Positions 25,322 through 33,473 of a stretch of DNA of 47,863 bases are shown here, piece after piece. Origin of the DNA: Actinomyces sp. ZJ308 (GTDB lineage Bacteria > Actinomycetota > Actinomycetes > Actinomycetales > Actinomycetaceae); assembly GCF_011752065.1 (NCBI RefSeq), contig NZ_JAAIJY010000028.1:1-47863 (forward strand). Reading direction: 5' to 3'. The notes under the pieces are model-generated. The model was not told where the DNA came from. It saw only the letters and a program-made list of their open reading frames with translations, and ran no database searches. Each line of letters opens with the position of its first letter. Position 1 is the stretch's first letter. Both the position numbers and the translations under genes were made by a program.

Positions 25322-25807
25322 CAGGCTCCTACGGGGCCGCCCCTCACCGATCGGGCGCTCCAGCCGTAGCCTCTCCACGCCGGCGACGCCCGAGATCCGG
25401 ATCCGGCAGTCTGCTGGCGTGCGCCCGCGTCGCGCATCCCCGGGGCCCGAATCACCGCTCCTGCCCGTCTCATGTCCACATCTGCAGCAAAGGAGCGCCC
25501 ACGCGCTTCGGCCCGTCGGCAGAACCGCGGAATCCTGCGGTTCTCAGTTTCTCATGGAAGCACTACCGGAGTCTCTGCTGCAGATTCGGACATCATTGGG
25601 CGAGACGGGCCCTGAGAGCGGCGTCGGATCGGTAGTCTGTCCGCATCCGCCCGCCCGCCTTCTCCGCTCACTGACCAGCTCGACGCCCACCACGCAGAGG
25701 CCCGCGCCGTCGCGTCCCTCCTGCCCGGCTCATCAGTCCTGCCATCTCGCCCCGTCTCACCTCAGCCCACAGCCACCGGACCCCGGTCCCGCACAAAGGA
25801 GTCACCC
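25322..25807. other. Intergenic stretch, leader of kinase gene
   Basis: I find no gene, RNA or clear repeat in these 486 bp. The last bases hold AAAGGAG, the ribosome site for the downstream kinase gene. Confidence 0.5.
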
Positions 25808-26749
25808 ATGACCGCACCTGGCCGTCAAGGATCCGCCCTCGTCATCGGCGAGGCCCTGGTCGACGTCGTCATCCACCCCGGGCAGGAGCCCGTGGACATC
25901 CCCGGCGGTTCGCCCGCCAACGTCGCCCTGGGGCTGGCGCGCCTGGGCCGCGACGCCGAGCTGCACTGCTGGATCGGCACCGACGAGCGCGGCAAGGCGG
26001 TGCGCGCCCACCTGGAGGCCTCCGGGGTCCGTCTGGCTCCGGGTGCCGACGGCGCCGCACGCACCTCCACGGCGCAGGCCACCATCGGGGAGGACCGCGC
26101 CGCCACCTACGTCTTCGACCTGGACTGGAACCCGCCGCGCCCCGTGCTGGCCGACGGCGCTGCGCCGCTGCTGGTCCACACCGGGTCGATCGCCGCGATC
26201 CTCTCCCCCGGCGCCGCCACCGTGGAGCAGGTGCTGCGCGAGACCCGCGCCACCTCCACCATCGCCTACGACCCCAACGCCCGTCCCCAGCTCATGGGCG
26301 AGCCGCAGGAGGCCCGCAGGATCGTCGAGCGCCTCGTGGGTCTGTCGGACCTGGTCAAGTGCTCGGACGAGGACATCGCCTGGCTCTACGGCCAGGACGC
26401 GGACCTGGAGACGGTGCTGCGCTCCTGGCTGGAGGCGGGCGCGGCCGTCGTGGTCGTCACGCGCGGCAAGGACGGGGCGCTGGCCCTGTCCGCCTCCGGG
26501 GTGCGCCTGGAGGTGCCCGCCGACCCGAGCGTCGTCGTGGCAGACACGGTCGGCGCCGGCGACTCCTTCATGGGCGGCCTGGAGGACGCCCTGTGGAGCG
26601 AGGACCTGGTGGGCGCCGACCGGCGCGAGGCGCTGCGCGCGGTGGACGCCGAGACCCTGGAGCGGATCGTGCGCCACGCCGCGGCCATCGCCGACGTCAC
26701 GGTCTCACGCGCCGGGGCCAACCCGCCCACCCGCGACGAGCTGGCCTGA
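25808..26749 (+). CDS. PfkB family carbohydrate kinase (fructokinase-like)
   Basis: A 313-residue ribokinase/PfkB sugar kinase. Signature 1 is visible as DIPGGSPANVALGLARLGRD, and signature 2 as DTVGAGDSFMGGLEDAL, whose GAGD carries the catalytic Asp and anion hole. IAYDPNARPQL and SDEDIAWLYG are also family-typical and most like bacterial fructokinases. Sugar specificity cannot be fixed from sequence. AAAGGAG lies 8 nt before the ATG. It appears to be a single-gene unit, followed by a repeat cluster. Confidence 0.9.
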   Translation: MTAPGRQGSALVIGEALVDVVIHPGQEPVDIPGGSPANVALGLARLGRDAELHCWIGTDERGKAVRAHLEASGVRLAPGADGAARTSTAQATIGEDRAATYVFDLDWNPPRPVLADGAAPLLVHTGSIAAILSPGAATVEQVLRETRATSTIAYDPNARPQLMGEPQEARRIVERLVGLSDLVKCSDEDIAWLYGQDADLETVLRSWLEAGAAVVVVTRGKDGALALSASGVRLEVPADPSVVVADTVGAGDSFMGGLEDALWSEDLVGADRREALRAVDAETLERIVRHAAAIADVTVSRAGANPPTRDELA

Positions 26750-26770
26750 GCCCGGCCTTCCGCCGTCTCG

Positions 26771-26913
26771 CCGGGGACATTCCACGCCTACGGGTGCACC
26801 GTCCTCGCAGGCGGGGACATCTCGCGCCGTCGGGTGCAGGATTTCTGTCCCCGACGGCGTCGAATGTCCCCGCCCACGCGGAACTGTCCCCGACGGCGTC
26901 GAGTGTCCCCGCC
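26771..26913. repeat. Four-unit palindromic repeat cluster
   Basis: Two direct units of GGGGACAT-N8-10-CGGGTGCA start at 26771 and 26811; two units of TGTCCCCGACGGCGTCGA followed by (A/G)TGTCCCCGCC lie at 26846-26874 and 26885-26913 and are near-complements of the first pair. The transcript could fold into long hairpins between two convergent genes, so it may act as a terminator or BIME-like intergenic repeat. Confidence 0.7.
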
Positions 26914-26942
26914 GGTGAAGCGGGGCAGGGGCGGAGTCAGGA

Positions 26943-28031
26943 TCAGCGCAGGATCGCGGCGGCGAGCAGCACCACGGGCACGAACCCGGCGGTCGTCAGC
27001 AGGACCGCGTCACGTGCCAGGTCCTTGCCGACCCCGTAGCGCGAGGCGTACATGAACACGTTCTGCGCGGTGGGCAGGGCGGCGGTGACGACGGGGACGA
27101 GCAGCTGTGCCCCGCCGAGGCCCGCGGCCAGCCCGACGACGACGGCCAGCCCCGGCATGACGGCCAGCTTCCAGACCACGGCCGGCCACAGGCCGCTGCG
27201 CCGGCTCACGCGCCGCGCCGATGCCGACACCGCGCCAGAGACCCAAGACCCGCCCACCCGGAGTGGGCGAGCCGCGGCCGCCTGCTGAGCCGCGTGGATG
27301 CCCTGGTCCGTCCCAACGACTCGGGCTGACCGAGTACCCCGGCCGGGCTCGCCCGACTCGGGGTCCTGGAGCGGCCTGGGCGCCCCGGCCAGGCTCATGC
27401 CCAGGGCCAGCATCATGAGCGGGACGGCAACCCGCCCGAGCATCTCCAGGCCCTGAGCCGGGTAGCCCCCGCACCAGTCCTCCAGGTTCATCCCGCTCAG
27501 GTTCGCGGCGGTCCCGGCCACGACGCCCCACAGCAGCGGGTTGCGCAGCGGAACGCTCAGGGTCGCCAGGCGAGACGGGTTGCCGCGGCGGGTGACGGCG
27601 TCGAGCACGGTGAAGGTGACGGGAGTCAGCACGAGGAGCTGGAGCAGGAGGATCGGGGCGATCGTGGCCGCGTCCCCCAGGACGAGGACGGCCACCGGGA
27701 TCCCCAGGTTCGCGGCATTGACGTAGCCGGAGGCCAGCGCGCCGATCGTGGCCTCGGCGGTGGTGCGCCGCAGCACGAGGCGGTGCAGGCACCAGGCGGA
27801 GACGATGGCGGCGAGCTCTGCGGCCACGGCCACGGCGGTGGCCCGTGAGACGACGGCGGTGAGGTCGGCCCGGCTCAGGGTGGTCACGAGCAGCGCCGGG
27901 GTGGCGGCGAAGAAGCAGACGCGGGTGAGGACCCCGTCGGCGTCGGCGGGCACGGCCCGGGCGCGCACCAGCAGCCAGCCGACGGCGATGACGGCGCCGA
28001 AGACGGCCAGCCCCGCCACGACGTCGGCCAT
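26943..28031 (-). CDS. AEC family transporter (auxin efflux carrier type)
   Basis: A 362-residue membrane protein with about ten helices in the AEC pattern. ADVVAGLAVFGAVIAVGWLL opens it, with FFAATPALLVTTLSRADL, GYVNAANLGIPVAVLVLGDA (the conserved helix break with N..N.G.P) and PTAQNVFMYASRYG (second inverted half). A polar loop of about 60 residues in the middle (210-270) is longer than usual. AEC members export or take up malate, lactate or auxin-like acids; the substrate here is unknown. ATG 28031 is preceded by AGGGGG. Confidence 0.9.
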   Translation of the reverse strand: MADVVAGLAVFGAVIAVGWLLVRARAVPADADGVLTRVCFFAATPALLVTTLSRADLTAVVSRATAVAVAAELAAIVSAWCLHRLVLRRTTAEATIGALASGYVNAANLGIPVAVLVLGDAATIAPILLLQLLVLTPVTFTVLDAVTRRGNPSRLATLSVPLRNPLLWGVVAGTAANLSGMNLEDWCGGYPAQGLEMLGRVAVPLMMLALGMSLAGAPRPLQDPESGEPGRGTRSARVVGTDQGIHAAQQAAAARPLRVGGSWVSGAVSASARRVSRRSGLWPAVVWKLAVMPGLAVVVGLAAGLGGAQLLVPVVTAALPTAQNVFMYASRYGVGKDLARDAVLLTTAGFVPVVLLAAAILR

Positions 28032-28197
28032 AGCCACCCCCTGTCATCAGCCGTCCTGACAGCGATGATAGTTCGAGGACAGGAGGGCGGGCCGCCCGGT
28101 CTCGAGTTCGTAGGGTAGGTCGCGCGTTCGAGGGGTAGAGGGTACGACCGCGAGCCTTACCCCACGACCGCACGGGCGAGGATCGGCAGCAGGGCCG

Positions 28198-29199
28198 CTA
28201 GCCGACGGGTTCGAGGTCCACCCAGGTGCCGACGTGGTCGGAGATGATGAAGGAGGCCGTCCCCCAGTCCACGGCGCGCAGCAGCGGGCCTCCGCCTCCT
28301 TCCGCCCCCGCGGCGGCAGCGGCAACGGCCGCCTCGTCCGACAGCGGCAGGCCGTCGGGGCCGGTGGGCCACAGGTCGGTCAGGACGTGGTCGATGCGCC
28401 GCGTGGGGCCGGCGGCCGGGAAGGTGAGCCCCTCCCCCACGGTCCGCCCCAGTCCCAGGGCACTGACCTGCTCGGCGCTGAGGTTGTAGTCTCCCACGAG
28501 CAGGTGAGGTCCGGGCAGCCCGGCCAGCGCCCCCCAGGCGGCGGCGAGCTGTCGGGCCGCCATGGATCCGCGGGTCGCCAGGTGCGTGGAGGCGACCGAC
28601 AGCTGCCGGACCGGCCCGCCGACCTCCTCGGGCAGGTCGAGGGTGGCGGCCACCATGACACGGTGGGAGGCGGTGGACACGTGGTAGGAGCGCGGGTCCC
28701 AGGCGCGCTCGCCGCGCTTCTCGACGCTGGAGGCCCCGCGCCCCAGGCGCTTGACGTGCCAGCCGGCGGCCGGGAAGCGGGAGATGAGGGCGTTGCCGTA
28801 GCCGATCGGCCCGGCTCCGACGGCGGCGCGCAGCAGCCCGAAGACGTCGTCGGTCGGTGAGCTGAGCGCGCTGCGCAGGGGCTGGCGCCGCAGGCCCACC
28901 ACCGGCCCGGCGTAGCTGGCGGCGAAGCGGCAGGTGGGCATCCCCAGCTCCTCGGCCAGGAAGGCGGCCTGGTTCAGGCGCCCGGAGCGGGCCTGGCCCA
29001 GGTCCACCTCCTGGAGGGCGACGACGTCGGGGGCCAGCTCGGCGATCTGCTCGGCCGTGGCCCGCATGACGGCGCGGGCGGTGGCCGGGTCGGAGATGTC
29101 GGCGCCGGCCAGCGAGCCGGTGGCGGCACTGCCGTCCCCGGCCCCGGCGCCGGGCAGGCCGTGCTGGAGGTTGAGGCTCAGGACCCGGATCATGCTCAT
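28198..29199 (-). CDS. Endonuclease/exonuclease/phosphatase family protein
   Basis: A 333-residue EEP-fold hydrolase. The metal and catalytic motifs are LSLNLQHG (Asn), VVALQEVD (Glu), [22 protein letters not shown] (Asp and Asn) and the final SDHVG (Asp-His). This fold covers exonuclease III, DNase I-like and phosphatase enzymes; no signal peptide is seen, so a cytoplasmic nuclease or phosphatase is likely. Its ATG overlaps the msrB stop by 4 nt (29196-29199), indicating coupling with msrB. The substrate is unknown. Confidence 0.9.
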   Translation of the reverse strand: MSMIRVLSLNLQHGLPGAGAGDGSAATGSLAGADISDPATARAVMRATAEQIAELAPDVVALQEVDLGQARSGRLNQAAFLAEELGMPTCRFAASYAGPVVGLRRQPLRSALSSPTDDVFGLLRAAVGAGPIGYGNALISRFPAAGWHVKRLGRGASSVEKRGERAWDPRSYHVSTASHRVMVAATLDLPEEVGGPVRQLSVASTHLATRGSMAARQLAAAWGALAGLPGPHLLVGDYNLSAEQVSALGLGRTVGEGLTFPAAGPTRRIDHVLTDLWPTGPDGLPLSDEAAVAAAAAGAEGGGGPLLRAVDWGTASFIISDHVGTWVDLEPVG

Positions 29200-29660
29200 T
29201 CCTCCTCGAAGGTGAGGCTGACGGAGTTCATGCAGTAGCGCTGGCCGGTGGGGGTCTGGGGGGCGTCATCGAAGACGTGCCCCAGGTGGCTGTTGCAGGC
29301 GGCGCAGCGGACCTCGGTGCGCACCATGCCGTGGGAGGTGTCGGTGCTCAGGGTGACGGCCTCGAGGCTGGAGGGGTCGTAGAAGGAGGGCCACCCGCAG
29401 TGGGAGTCGAACTTGGTGGTGGAGCGGAACAGCTCGGCGCCGCAGCCGCGGCAGCGGTAGACGCCCTCACGGTGCTCGTCGAGCAGGGCCCCGGTGAAGG
29501 GCCGCTCGGTGCCGGCCTCGCGCAGCACGTGGTACTCCATGGGGCTCAGGGCGGCGCGCCACTGCGCGTCGGTGCGCGCCGCGGCCTCCAGGTCGACGGT
29601 CGGGTCGGAGGGCGTGGAGGTGGGCGCCTCGGACGGCTCTCCGCTGATGTTGGTACTCAT
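29196..29660 (-). CDS. msrB: Peptide methionine-R-sulfoxide reductase MsrB
   Basis: A 154-residue MsrB, which reduces methionine-R-sulfoxide in oxidised proteins. Two CxxC zinc pairs are present ([10 protein letters not shown] and [16 protein letters not shown]), with [10 protein letters not shown] and the catalytic cysteine in [28 protein letters not shown] is the usual start of the domain. ATG 29660 (STNISGEPS) gives a 30-residue disordered tail; a longer open frame upstream lacks support. The gene runs directly into the EEP-family gene. Confidence 0.95.
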   Translation of the reverse strand: MSTNISGEPSEAPTSTPSDPTVDLEAAARTDAQWRAALSPMEYHVLREAGTERPFTGALLDEHREGVYRCRGCGAELFRSTTKFDSHCGWPSFYDPSSLEAVTLSTDTSHGMVRTEVRCAACNSHLGHVFDDAPQTPTGQRYCMNSVSLTFEEE

Positions 29661-29804
29661 GGTCTCATCGTGCCCGCCCGACGACGCCGGGCGAACCGCG
29701 TTCACGCAGCGAAAACGCACCCATCCGGCAGGCTGTCGGCAACGTAGCGGGGCCGACGGCGGCCGGCCGCACCCGGGACAGCCCTGGCAGCCCGCCGGCC
29801 AGGG

Positions 29805-31250
29805 TCAGCGCGGGCCCAGGCCCCCGCGCCGGGCGCGGTGCAGCAGAGAGCGCCCCATGGCGCGCCCCAGGGTGACGGCGCGCCGGGCCCCCAGGCCGTG
29901 AGCCGCGCTCTCGCCCTCGGCCTCCGTGGTCCCGACGTCCTCAGCACCGGCATCGGCTGGAGTCCTGGCGGCGGCGTCGGCCTCGGCCTTCTGCTTGGCG
30001 ACGATCTCCTGGGCCGTGCGGGCCACCTCCTCGGGGCTGAGGTCCTGGGTGACCTCGACCTGATCGACCTCCACTCGCGTGCGCGGCAGGGCGTAGGGGG
30101 CCTCGCGCTGCAGCCAGGTGACCAGCTCCTCGCGCACATAGGACTTGAGGGCGCCGACGTCGCCGGGGTTGGCCCCGGTGAGGACCACGCGCACGGTGAC
30201 GTGGTCGCCGACGGCGTCGGAGACCTCCAGGGAGGCCTGCCGCCCGTCCCAGACGGTCGAGGCGGCCACGAGCCGGGCCAGCTCGGCGCGCATCGCGGCG
30301 ACGGGAACGCGCCAGTCCAGGTCGAGGGTGAAGGTGCCGGTGCTCTGGGAGCCGCCGCGCGTCCAGTTGGCGAAGGGGTTCTCGGTGAAGTGGGTCGAGG
30401 GCAGGATGAGGCGCCGCTCGTCCCAGGTCCGCATGACCACGTAGGTCAGGGTGATCTCCTCGATGGTGCCCTGCTCGTCGTCGACGACGACGATGTCGTC
30501 CACGCGGATGGCGTCGGTGGTGGCCAGCTGGAGTCCGGCGAAGACGTTGCCGAGCATGGAGCGGGCGGCCATACCGGCGATGACGGAGGCCAGACCTGCC
30601 GAGGCGAGCAGGGAGCCCATGGCGAGCTGGACGCTGGGGAAGGTCATGATGGCGGCGACGAGCCCGGCGATGATGATGACCGCCTCGGCCACGCGCCGGA
30701 TGATCTGGCTCTGGGTGGTCACCCGATTGGCGCGCCCCTGGTTCTCGCTGGCCTGCACCCCTTTGACGACGGTGGACTCGATGGCCTTGGCGAAGGCGAC
30801 GACGAGCCAGGTCACCGCGAAGATGAGGGCGATGGTCACCCCGCGCTCGATGATGACCATCGTCGTCGAGTCGTCCTTGGTCTGTCGCAGCCCGGTCAGA
30901 GCGACCCGCGTGCCCAGGAACGCCCCGGTCATGGCGCCGACGGCGTAGGCGGGCCGGCGCCCGAAGTCCACGATCTCGCGGTACAGGAGCCGGCGCCTGC
31001 CCCGCCTGCCCATGAAGCCGAGGATCGCCACGGCCACGACGGCGATCAGGATGCCGATGAGGGCGCCGACGCCTGCCTGCCAGCCGATGGCGACCAGATC
31101 GTTCGTCGTCTTGGCGACCACCTTGACGGTCTCATCGACGTTGACGGACGGCACGCCTGTAGGACCGGAGGCGGGCGTGGGGGTCGGTGTCGGCGTGGCC
31201 GAGGGATCCGCGCTGGGGGTCGCGGGAGTGGTGGTGGCTGCAACGAGCAT
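29805..31250 (-). CDS. Mechanosensitive ion channel, MscS family
   Basis: A 481-residue small-conductance channel. A Pro/Thr-rich N-terminal stretch is followed by four membrane segments (WQAGVGALIGILIAVVAVAI; VGAMTGAFLGTRVALTG; IALIFAVTWLVVAFAKAIES; AEAVIIIAGLVAAIMTF) and the pore helix with alternating Gly/Ala: SLLASAGLASVIAGMAARSM then GNVFAGLQLATTDAIRVDD. The beta domain follows (VVVDDEQGTIEEITLTYVVM, ILPSTHFTENPFANWTR). The C-terminal tail of about 90 residues is charged. It protects against hypo-osmotic shock. Divergent from the PadR gene. Confidence 0.9.
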   Translation of the reverse strand: MLVAATTTPATPSADPSATPTPTPTPASGPTGVPSVNVDETVKVVAKTTNDLVAIGWQAGVGALIGILIAVVAVAILGFMGRRGRRRLLYREIVDFGRRPAYAVGAMTGAFLGTRVALTGLRQTKDDSTTMVIIERGVTIALIFAVTWLVVAFAKAIESTVVKGVQASENQGRANRVTTQSQIIRRVAEAVIIIAGLVAAIMTFPSVQLAMGSLLASAGLASVIAGMAARSMLGNVFAGLQLATTDAIRVDDIVVVDDEQGTIEEITLTYVVMRTWDERRLILPSTHFTENPFANWTRGGSQSTGTFTLDLDWRVPVAAMRAELARLVAASTVWDGRQASLEVSDAVGDHVTVRVVLTGANPGDVGALKSYVREELVTWLQREAPYALPRTRVEVDQVEVTQDLSPEEVARTAQEIVAKQKAEADAAARTPADAGAEDVGTTEAEGESAAHGLGARRAVTLGRAMGRSLLHRARRGGLGPR

Positions 31251-31373
31251 GGGTCCAGCCTAGGCAGCGGGGCTGTGCCCGGGCTGTGACGAACGGCCAC
31301 GGGCACGATGTCGCACGCTGACAACGAAAAGGCTTGCTCTCACCGCGTGCGGCCGCCCACCCACGTCTTCCTC

Positions 31374-31406
31374 TTGACGTACTACGTGTGCCGTAGTACG
31401 TTAGAT
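31374..31406 (+). promoter_or_regulatory. PadR promoter with palindromic operator
   Basis: A perfect inverted repeat, ACGTACTACG (31377-31386) and CGTAGTACGT (31392-31401), is separated by 5 bases. TTGACG (31374-31379), a good -35 box, overlaps the left arm, and TACGTT or TTAGAT on the right may be the -10. A dimeric regulator bound here would block the polymerase. The adjacent PadR protein is the natural candidate for autorepression, as in many PadR systems (inference). Confidence 0.65.
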
Positions 31407-31468
31407 GCACACAAGGATCCCGGGGCCGCCCGCCCCCACCAGCCACGCCTCATGGAAGGAGGGCTCAC

Positions 31469-31798
31469 ATGATCAGCGCGGACGCCATTCGCGGCTACAT
31501 CGACCTCATCGTCCTGTCGCTGCTGAAGCGACAGCCGTCCTACGCCTACGATCTCGCCAAGACCATCACCGAGGTTGCCGACGGCGAGTACACCATCAAG
31601 CAGACCACGCTCTACACGGCTCTCAAACGCCTGGAGTCGGCCGGTCTGGCGGCCTCCTACGCAGGAGTGTCCGACTCCGGCAAGTCCCGCACCTACTACC
31701 GCCTCACCTCCGAAGGCACCGCCCACCTGGCCGCCAAGGTCTCCGAGTGGGAGGACACCAAGACCCTCGTCGACCGCTTCGCGAAAGGAGCCCGCTGA
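31469..31798 (+). CDS. PadR family transcriptional regulator
   Basis: A 109-residue winged-helix PadR regulator. The family core is clear: IDLIVLSLLKRQPSYAYDLA, TIKQTTLYTALKRLESAGLA (recognition helix) and GKSRTYYRLTSEGTAHLAAK (wing), with a short dimerisation helix at the end. GGAGGG lies about 8 nt before the ATG. A 25-bp palindrome sits in its promoter. The next gene starts inside the stop codon (TGATG), the usual PadR plus membrane-protein pair. Confidence 0.95.
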   Translation: MISADAIRGYIDLIVLSLLKRQPSYAYDLAKTITEVADGEYTIKQTTLYTALKRLESAGLAASYAGVSDSGKSRTYYRLTSEGTAHLAAKVSEWEDTKTLVDRFAKGAR

Positions 31799-32349
31799 TG
31801 GACACCACCGAGACCTTCCTGGACAACATGTTCGCCCCCTACCCGGCCTCACCGCGCCTGACCGAGGCCCGCGGCGAGCTGCGCGCCATGATGGAGGACG
31901 CCTACAACGACGCCATCGCCCAGGGCAAGACCCACAACGAGGCGGTCGGACAGGTCATCACCGACTTCGGCAACCTTCAGGAGCTGGCTCCGGTGCTGGG
32001 TATCGCCCAGGACATCCAGCCCGGCGGCGCCCCGCAGGCCGCCCCCGCGGGTGGCGCACCGACCGCGCCGACCGAGCCCAGTCGGCCCACCGCCCCCGCC
32101 CCCGCACCCACGCCCGCCGGCGACTACGCCGCCTGGCAGCGCAACGAGCAGGACGAGGACGAGGACGATCCCTTCATCACCTTCGTGGCCAGCATCTACT
32201 GGCCGGCCATGGTCGCCATCTACCTGCTGTGGAGCTTCATCTTCAAGGCCTGGGACATCTCCTGGATCATCTGGCCGGTCGCCGCCATCGCCTTCTGGAT
32301 CTTCGTCAGCGCTCGCAGCGCCCGCACCGCCTGGCGCAGGATGCGCTGA
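31798..32349 (+). CDS. PadR-partner membrane protein (DUF1700/HAAS-like)
   Basis: A 183-residue protein. Residues 1-65 form a helical domain (ETFLDNMFAPYPASPRLTEA, RGELRAMMEDAYNDAIAQGK, NEAVGQVITDFGNLQELAPV) like the HAAS or permease-prefix domain that accompanies PadR regulators. A Pro/Ala-rich linker and an acidic patch (EQDEDEDDP) precede two membrane helices (FVASIYWPAMVAIYLLWSFI, WIIWPVAAIAFWIFVSA). Its start overlaps the padR stop by one base. It probably senses a membrane signal and works with PadR; the signal is unknown. Confidence 0.75.
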   Translation: MDTTETFLDNMFAPYPASPRLTEARGELRAMMEDAYNDAIAQGKTHNEAVGQVITDFGNLQELAPVLGIAQDIQPGGAPQAAPAGGAPTAPTEPSRPTAPAPAPTPAGDYAAWQRNEQDEDEDDPFITFVASIYWPAMVAIYLLWSFIFKAWDISWIIWPVAAIAFWIFVSARSARTAWRRMR

Positions 32350-32390
32350 CCGCCCACTCCGACTGGAAGCCCGCACGGCGCATGAGCGAA

Positions 32391-32417
32391 GGCCCGGAAC
32401 CTTGTGGGTTCCGGGCC
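32391..32417. terminator. Hairpin between PadR operon and tRNA genes
   Basis: A perfect 11-bp stem, GGCCCGGAACC with its complement, around TTGTG. It lies between the forward gene ending at 32349 and the reverse tRNA-Phe 3' end at 32426, so it can terminate both. Confidence 0.75.
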
Positions 32418-32425
32418 TCTCGCAG

Positions 32426-32498
32426 TGGCTCCGACCGGCGTCGATCCGGTGACCTTTCGATTTTCAGTCGAACGCTCTACCAACTGAGCTACAGAGCC
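32426..32498 (-). tRNA. tRNA-Phe (GAA)
   Basis: A 73-nt cloverleaf on the reverse strand. The acceptor GGCTCTG pairs with CGGAGCC, followed by discriminator A; the anticodon stem-loop reads CGACTGAAAATCG with anticodon GAA. The CCA end is not encoded. It is the last of three tRNA genes. Confidence 0.95.
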
Positions 32499-32546
32499 TT
32501 GGGATGGAATCGGCCCGACCATTTCTGATCGGACCAATCCTTTCCG

Positions 32547-32620
32547 CGACCTCGACGGGACTTGAACCCGCGACCTCCGCCGTGACAGGGCGGCGCGCTA
32601 ACCAACTGCGCCACGAGGCC
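32547..32620 (-). tRNA. tRNA-Asp (GTC)
   Basis: A 74-nt cloverleaf. The acceptor GGCCTCG pairs with CGAGGTC, discriminator G; the anticodon loop CTGTCAC carries GTC; the T-arm is GCGGGTTCAAGTCCCGT. CCA is not encoded. It lies between tRNA-Glu and tRNA-Phe. Confidence 0.95.
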
Positions 32621-32659
32621 AGTGTGAATTCACTGTGGTTATTCACTTGTGCGAATCCG

Positions 32660-32732
32660 TACCCCCAACGGGATTCGAACCCGTGCTACCGCCGTGAAAG
32701 GGCGGGGTCCTAGGCCGCTAGACGATGGGGGC
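32660..32732 (-). tRNA. tRNA-Glu (TTC)
   Basis: A 73-nt cloverleaf. The acceptor GCCCCCA pairs with TGGGGGT (first pair G-U), discriminator A; the anticodon loop CTTTCAC carries TTC; the D-arm is TCGTCTAGCGGCCTAGGA. CCA is not encoded. It is first in transcription order (Glu, Asp, Phe). Confidence 0.95.
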
Positions 32733-32899
32733 CAGGGGCCTTCGACGTCGTCGCGCCTCGAACCGGGATGAACACTAAAGGGCCAGTCTTCCGCAGCGCA
32801 AATCCCAGCGGCGTGACCCTCCTCACCGCTCGGTTCTCGGCGGGATTCCAGACCACGGGGAGGGTCGGCCAGACCCGCGCGTTCTGGCAGGCTGGCCCC

Positions 32900-33319
32900 G
32901 TGAGCCAAGCGCACCAGCAAGAGTCGGAACAGGCACCGGGGCGGATGTCGGAGCAGGACTTCGAGGACGTCGTCGGAGACGCCCTGGGCCAGATCCCAGC
33001 GGACCTGGCCGAGGCGATGGACAACGTCGTCGTCCTCGTCCAGGACGAGCCCGACCCGGAGATGCTCACCGAGGAGGACTACGACGACGCCGGGCTGCCC
33101 ACGCTCCTGGGGCTCTACGACGGCGTCCCCCTCACCGAGCGCGACGAGGGCTGGTCCATGGTGCTGCCCGATCGCATCCTCATCTTCCGCGGGCCGCTGG
33201 AGCGCTGGTGCACCAACCGAGAGGAGCTGGTGGAGGAGATCACGGTGACCGTCATCCATGAGGTGGCCCACCACTTCGGCATCCCCGACGAGCGCCTCCA
33301 CGAGCTGGGCTGGGAGTAG
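32900..33319 (+). CDS. Zincin-like metallopeptidase family protein
   Basis: A 139-residue member of the small actinobacterial/proteobacterial metallopeptidase family (possibly zincin-like). The active site is HEVAHHFGIPDERLHEL, a minigluzincin-style HExxH with later acidic and His residues, at the C-terminal end. The N-terminal half has SEQDFEDVVGDALGQIPADL and the typical LLGLYDGVPLT and PDRILIFRGPLERW. The substrate is unknown. GTG 32900 (SQAHQQESE) or ATG 32946 (SEQDFED) may start it; the second gives the family core almost exactly. Confidence 0.85.
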   Translation: MSQAHQQESEQAPGRMSEQDFEDVVGDALGQIPADLAEAMDNVVVLVQDEPDPEMLTEEDYDDAGLPTLLGLYDGVPLTERDEGWSMVLPDRILIFRGPLERWCTNREELVEEITVTVIHEVAHHFGIPDERLHELGWE

Positions 33320-33473
33320 CGCCGGAGACAGCACCGGAGACGCTGCCGATTAAGGATGCGCCGGGGCACAGCGGCAAGGCCGGGGCCACCGGAGCGGCCG
33401 GGTCCGGGAATAGACCGACCGTGAGAGCCAATGACCTCGCGCTCGCCCCGGGGCCTGCCTTAGTGTGGCCGGC

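Noticed and set aside
26771-26913. Possible short CRISPR array
   Set aside because: Only four units, two in inverted orientation, with no regular spacer length and no cas genes nearby.
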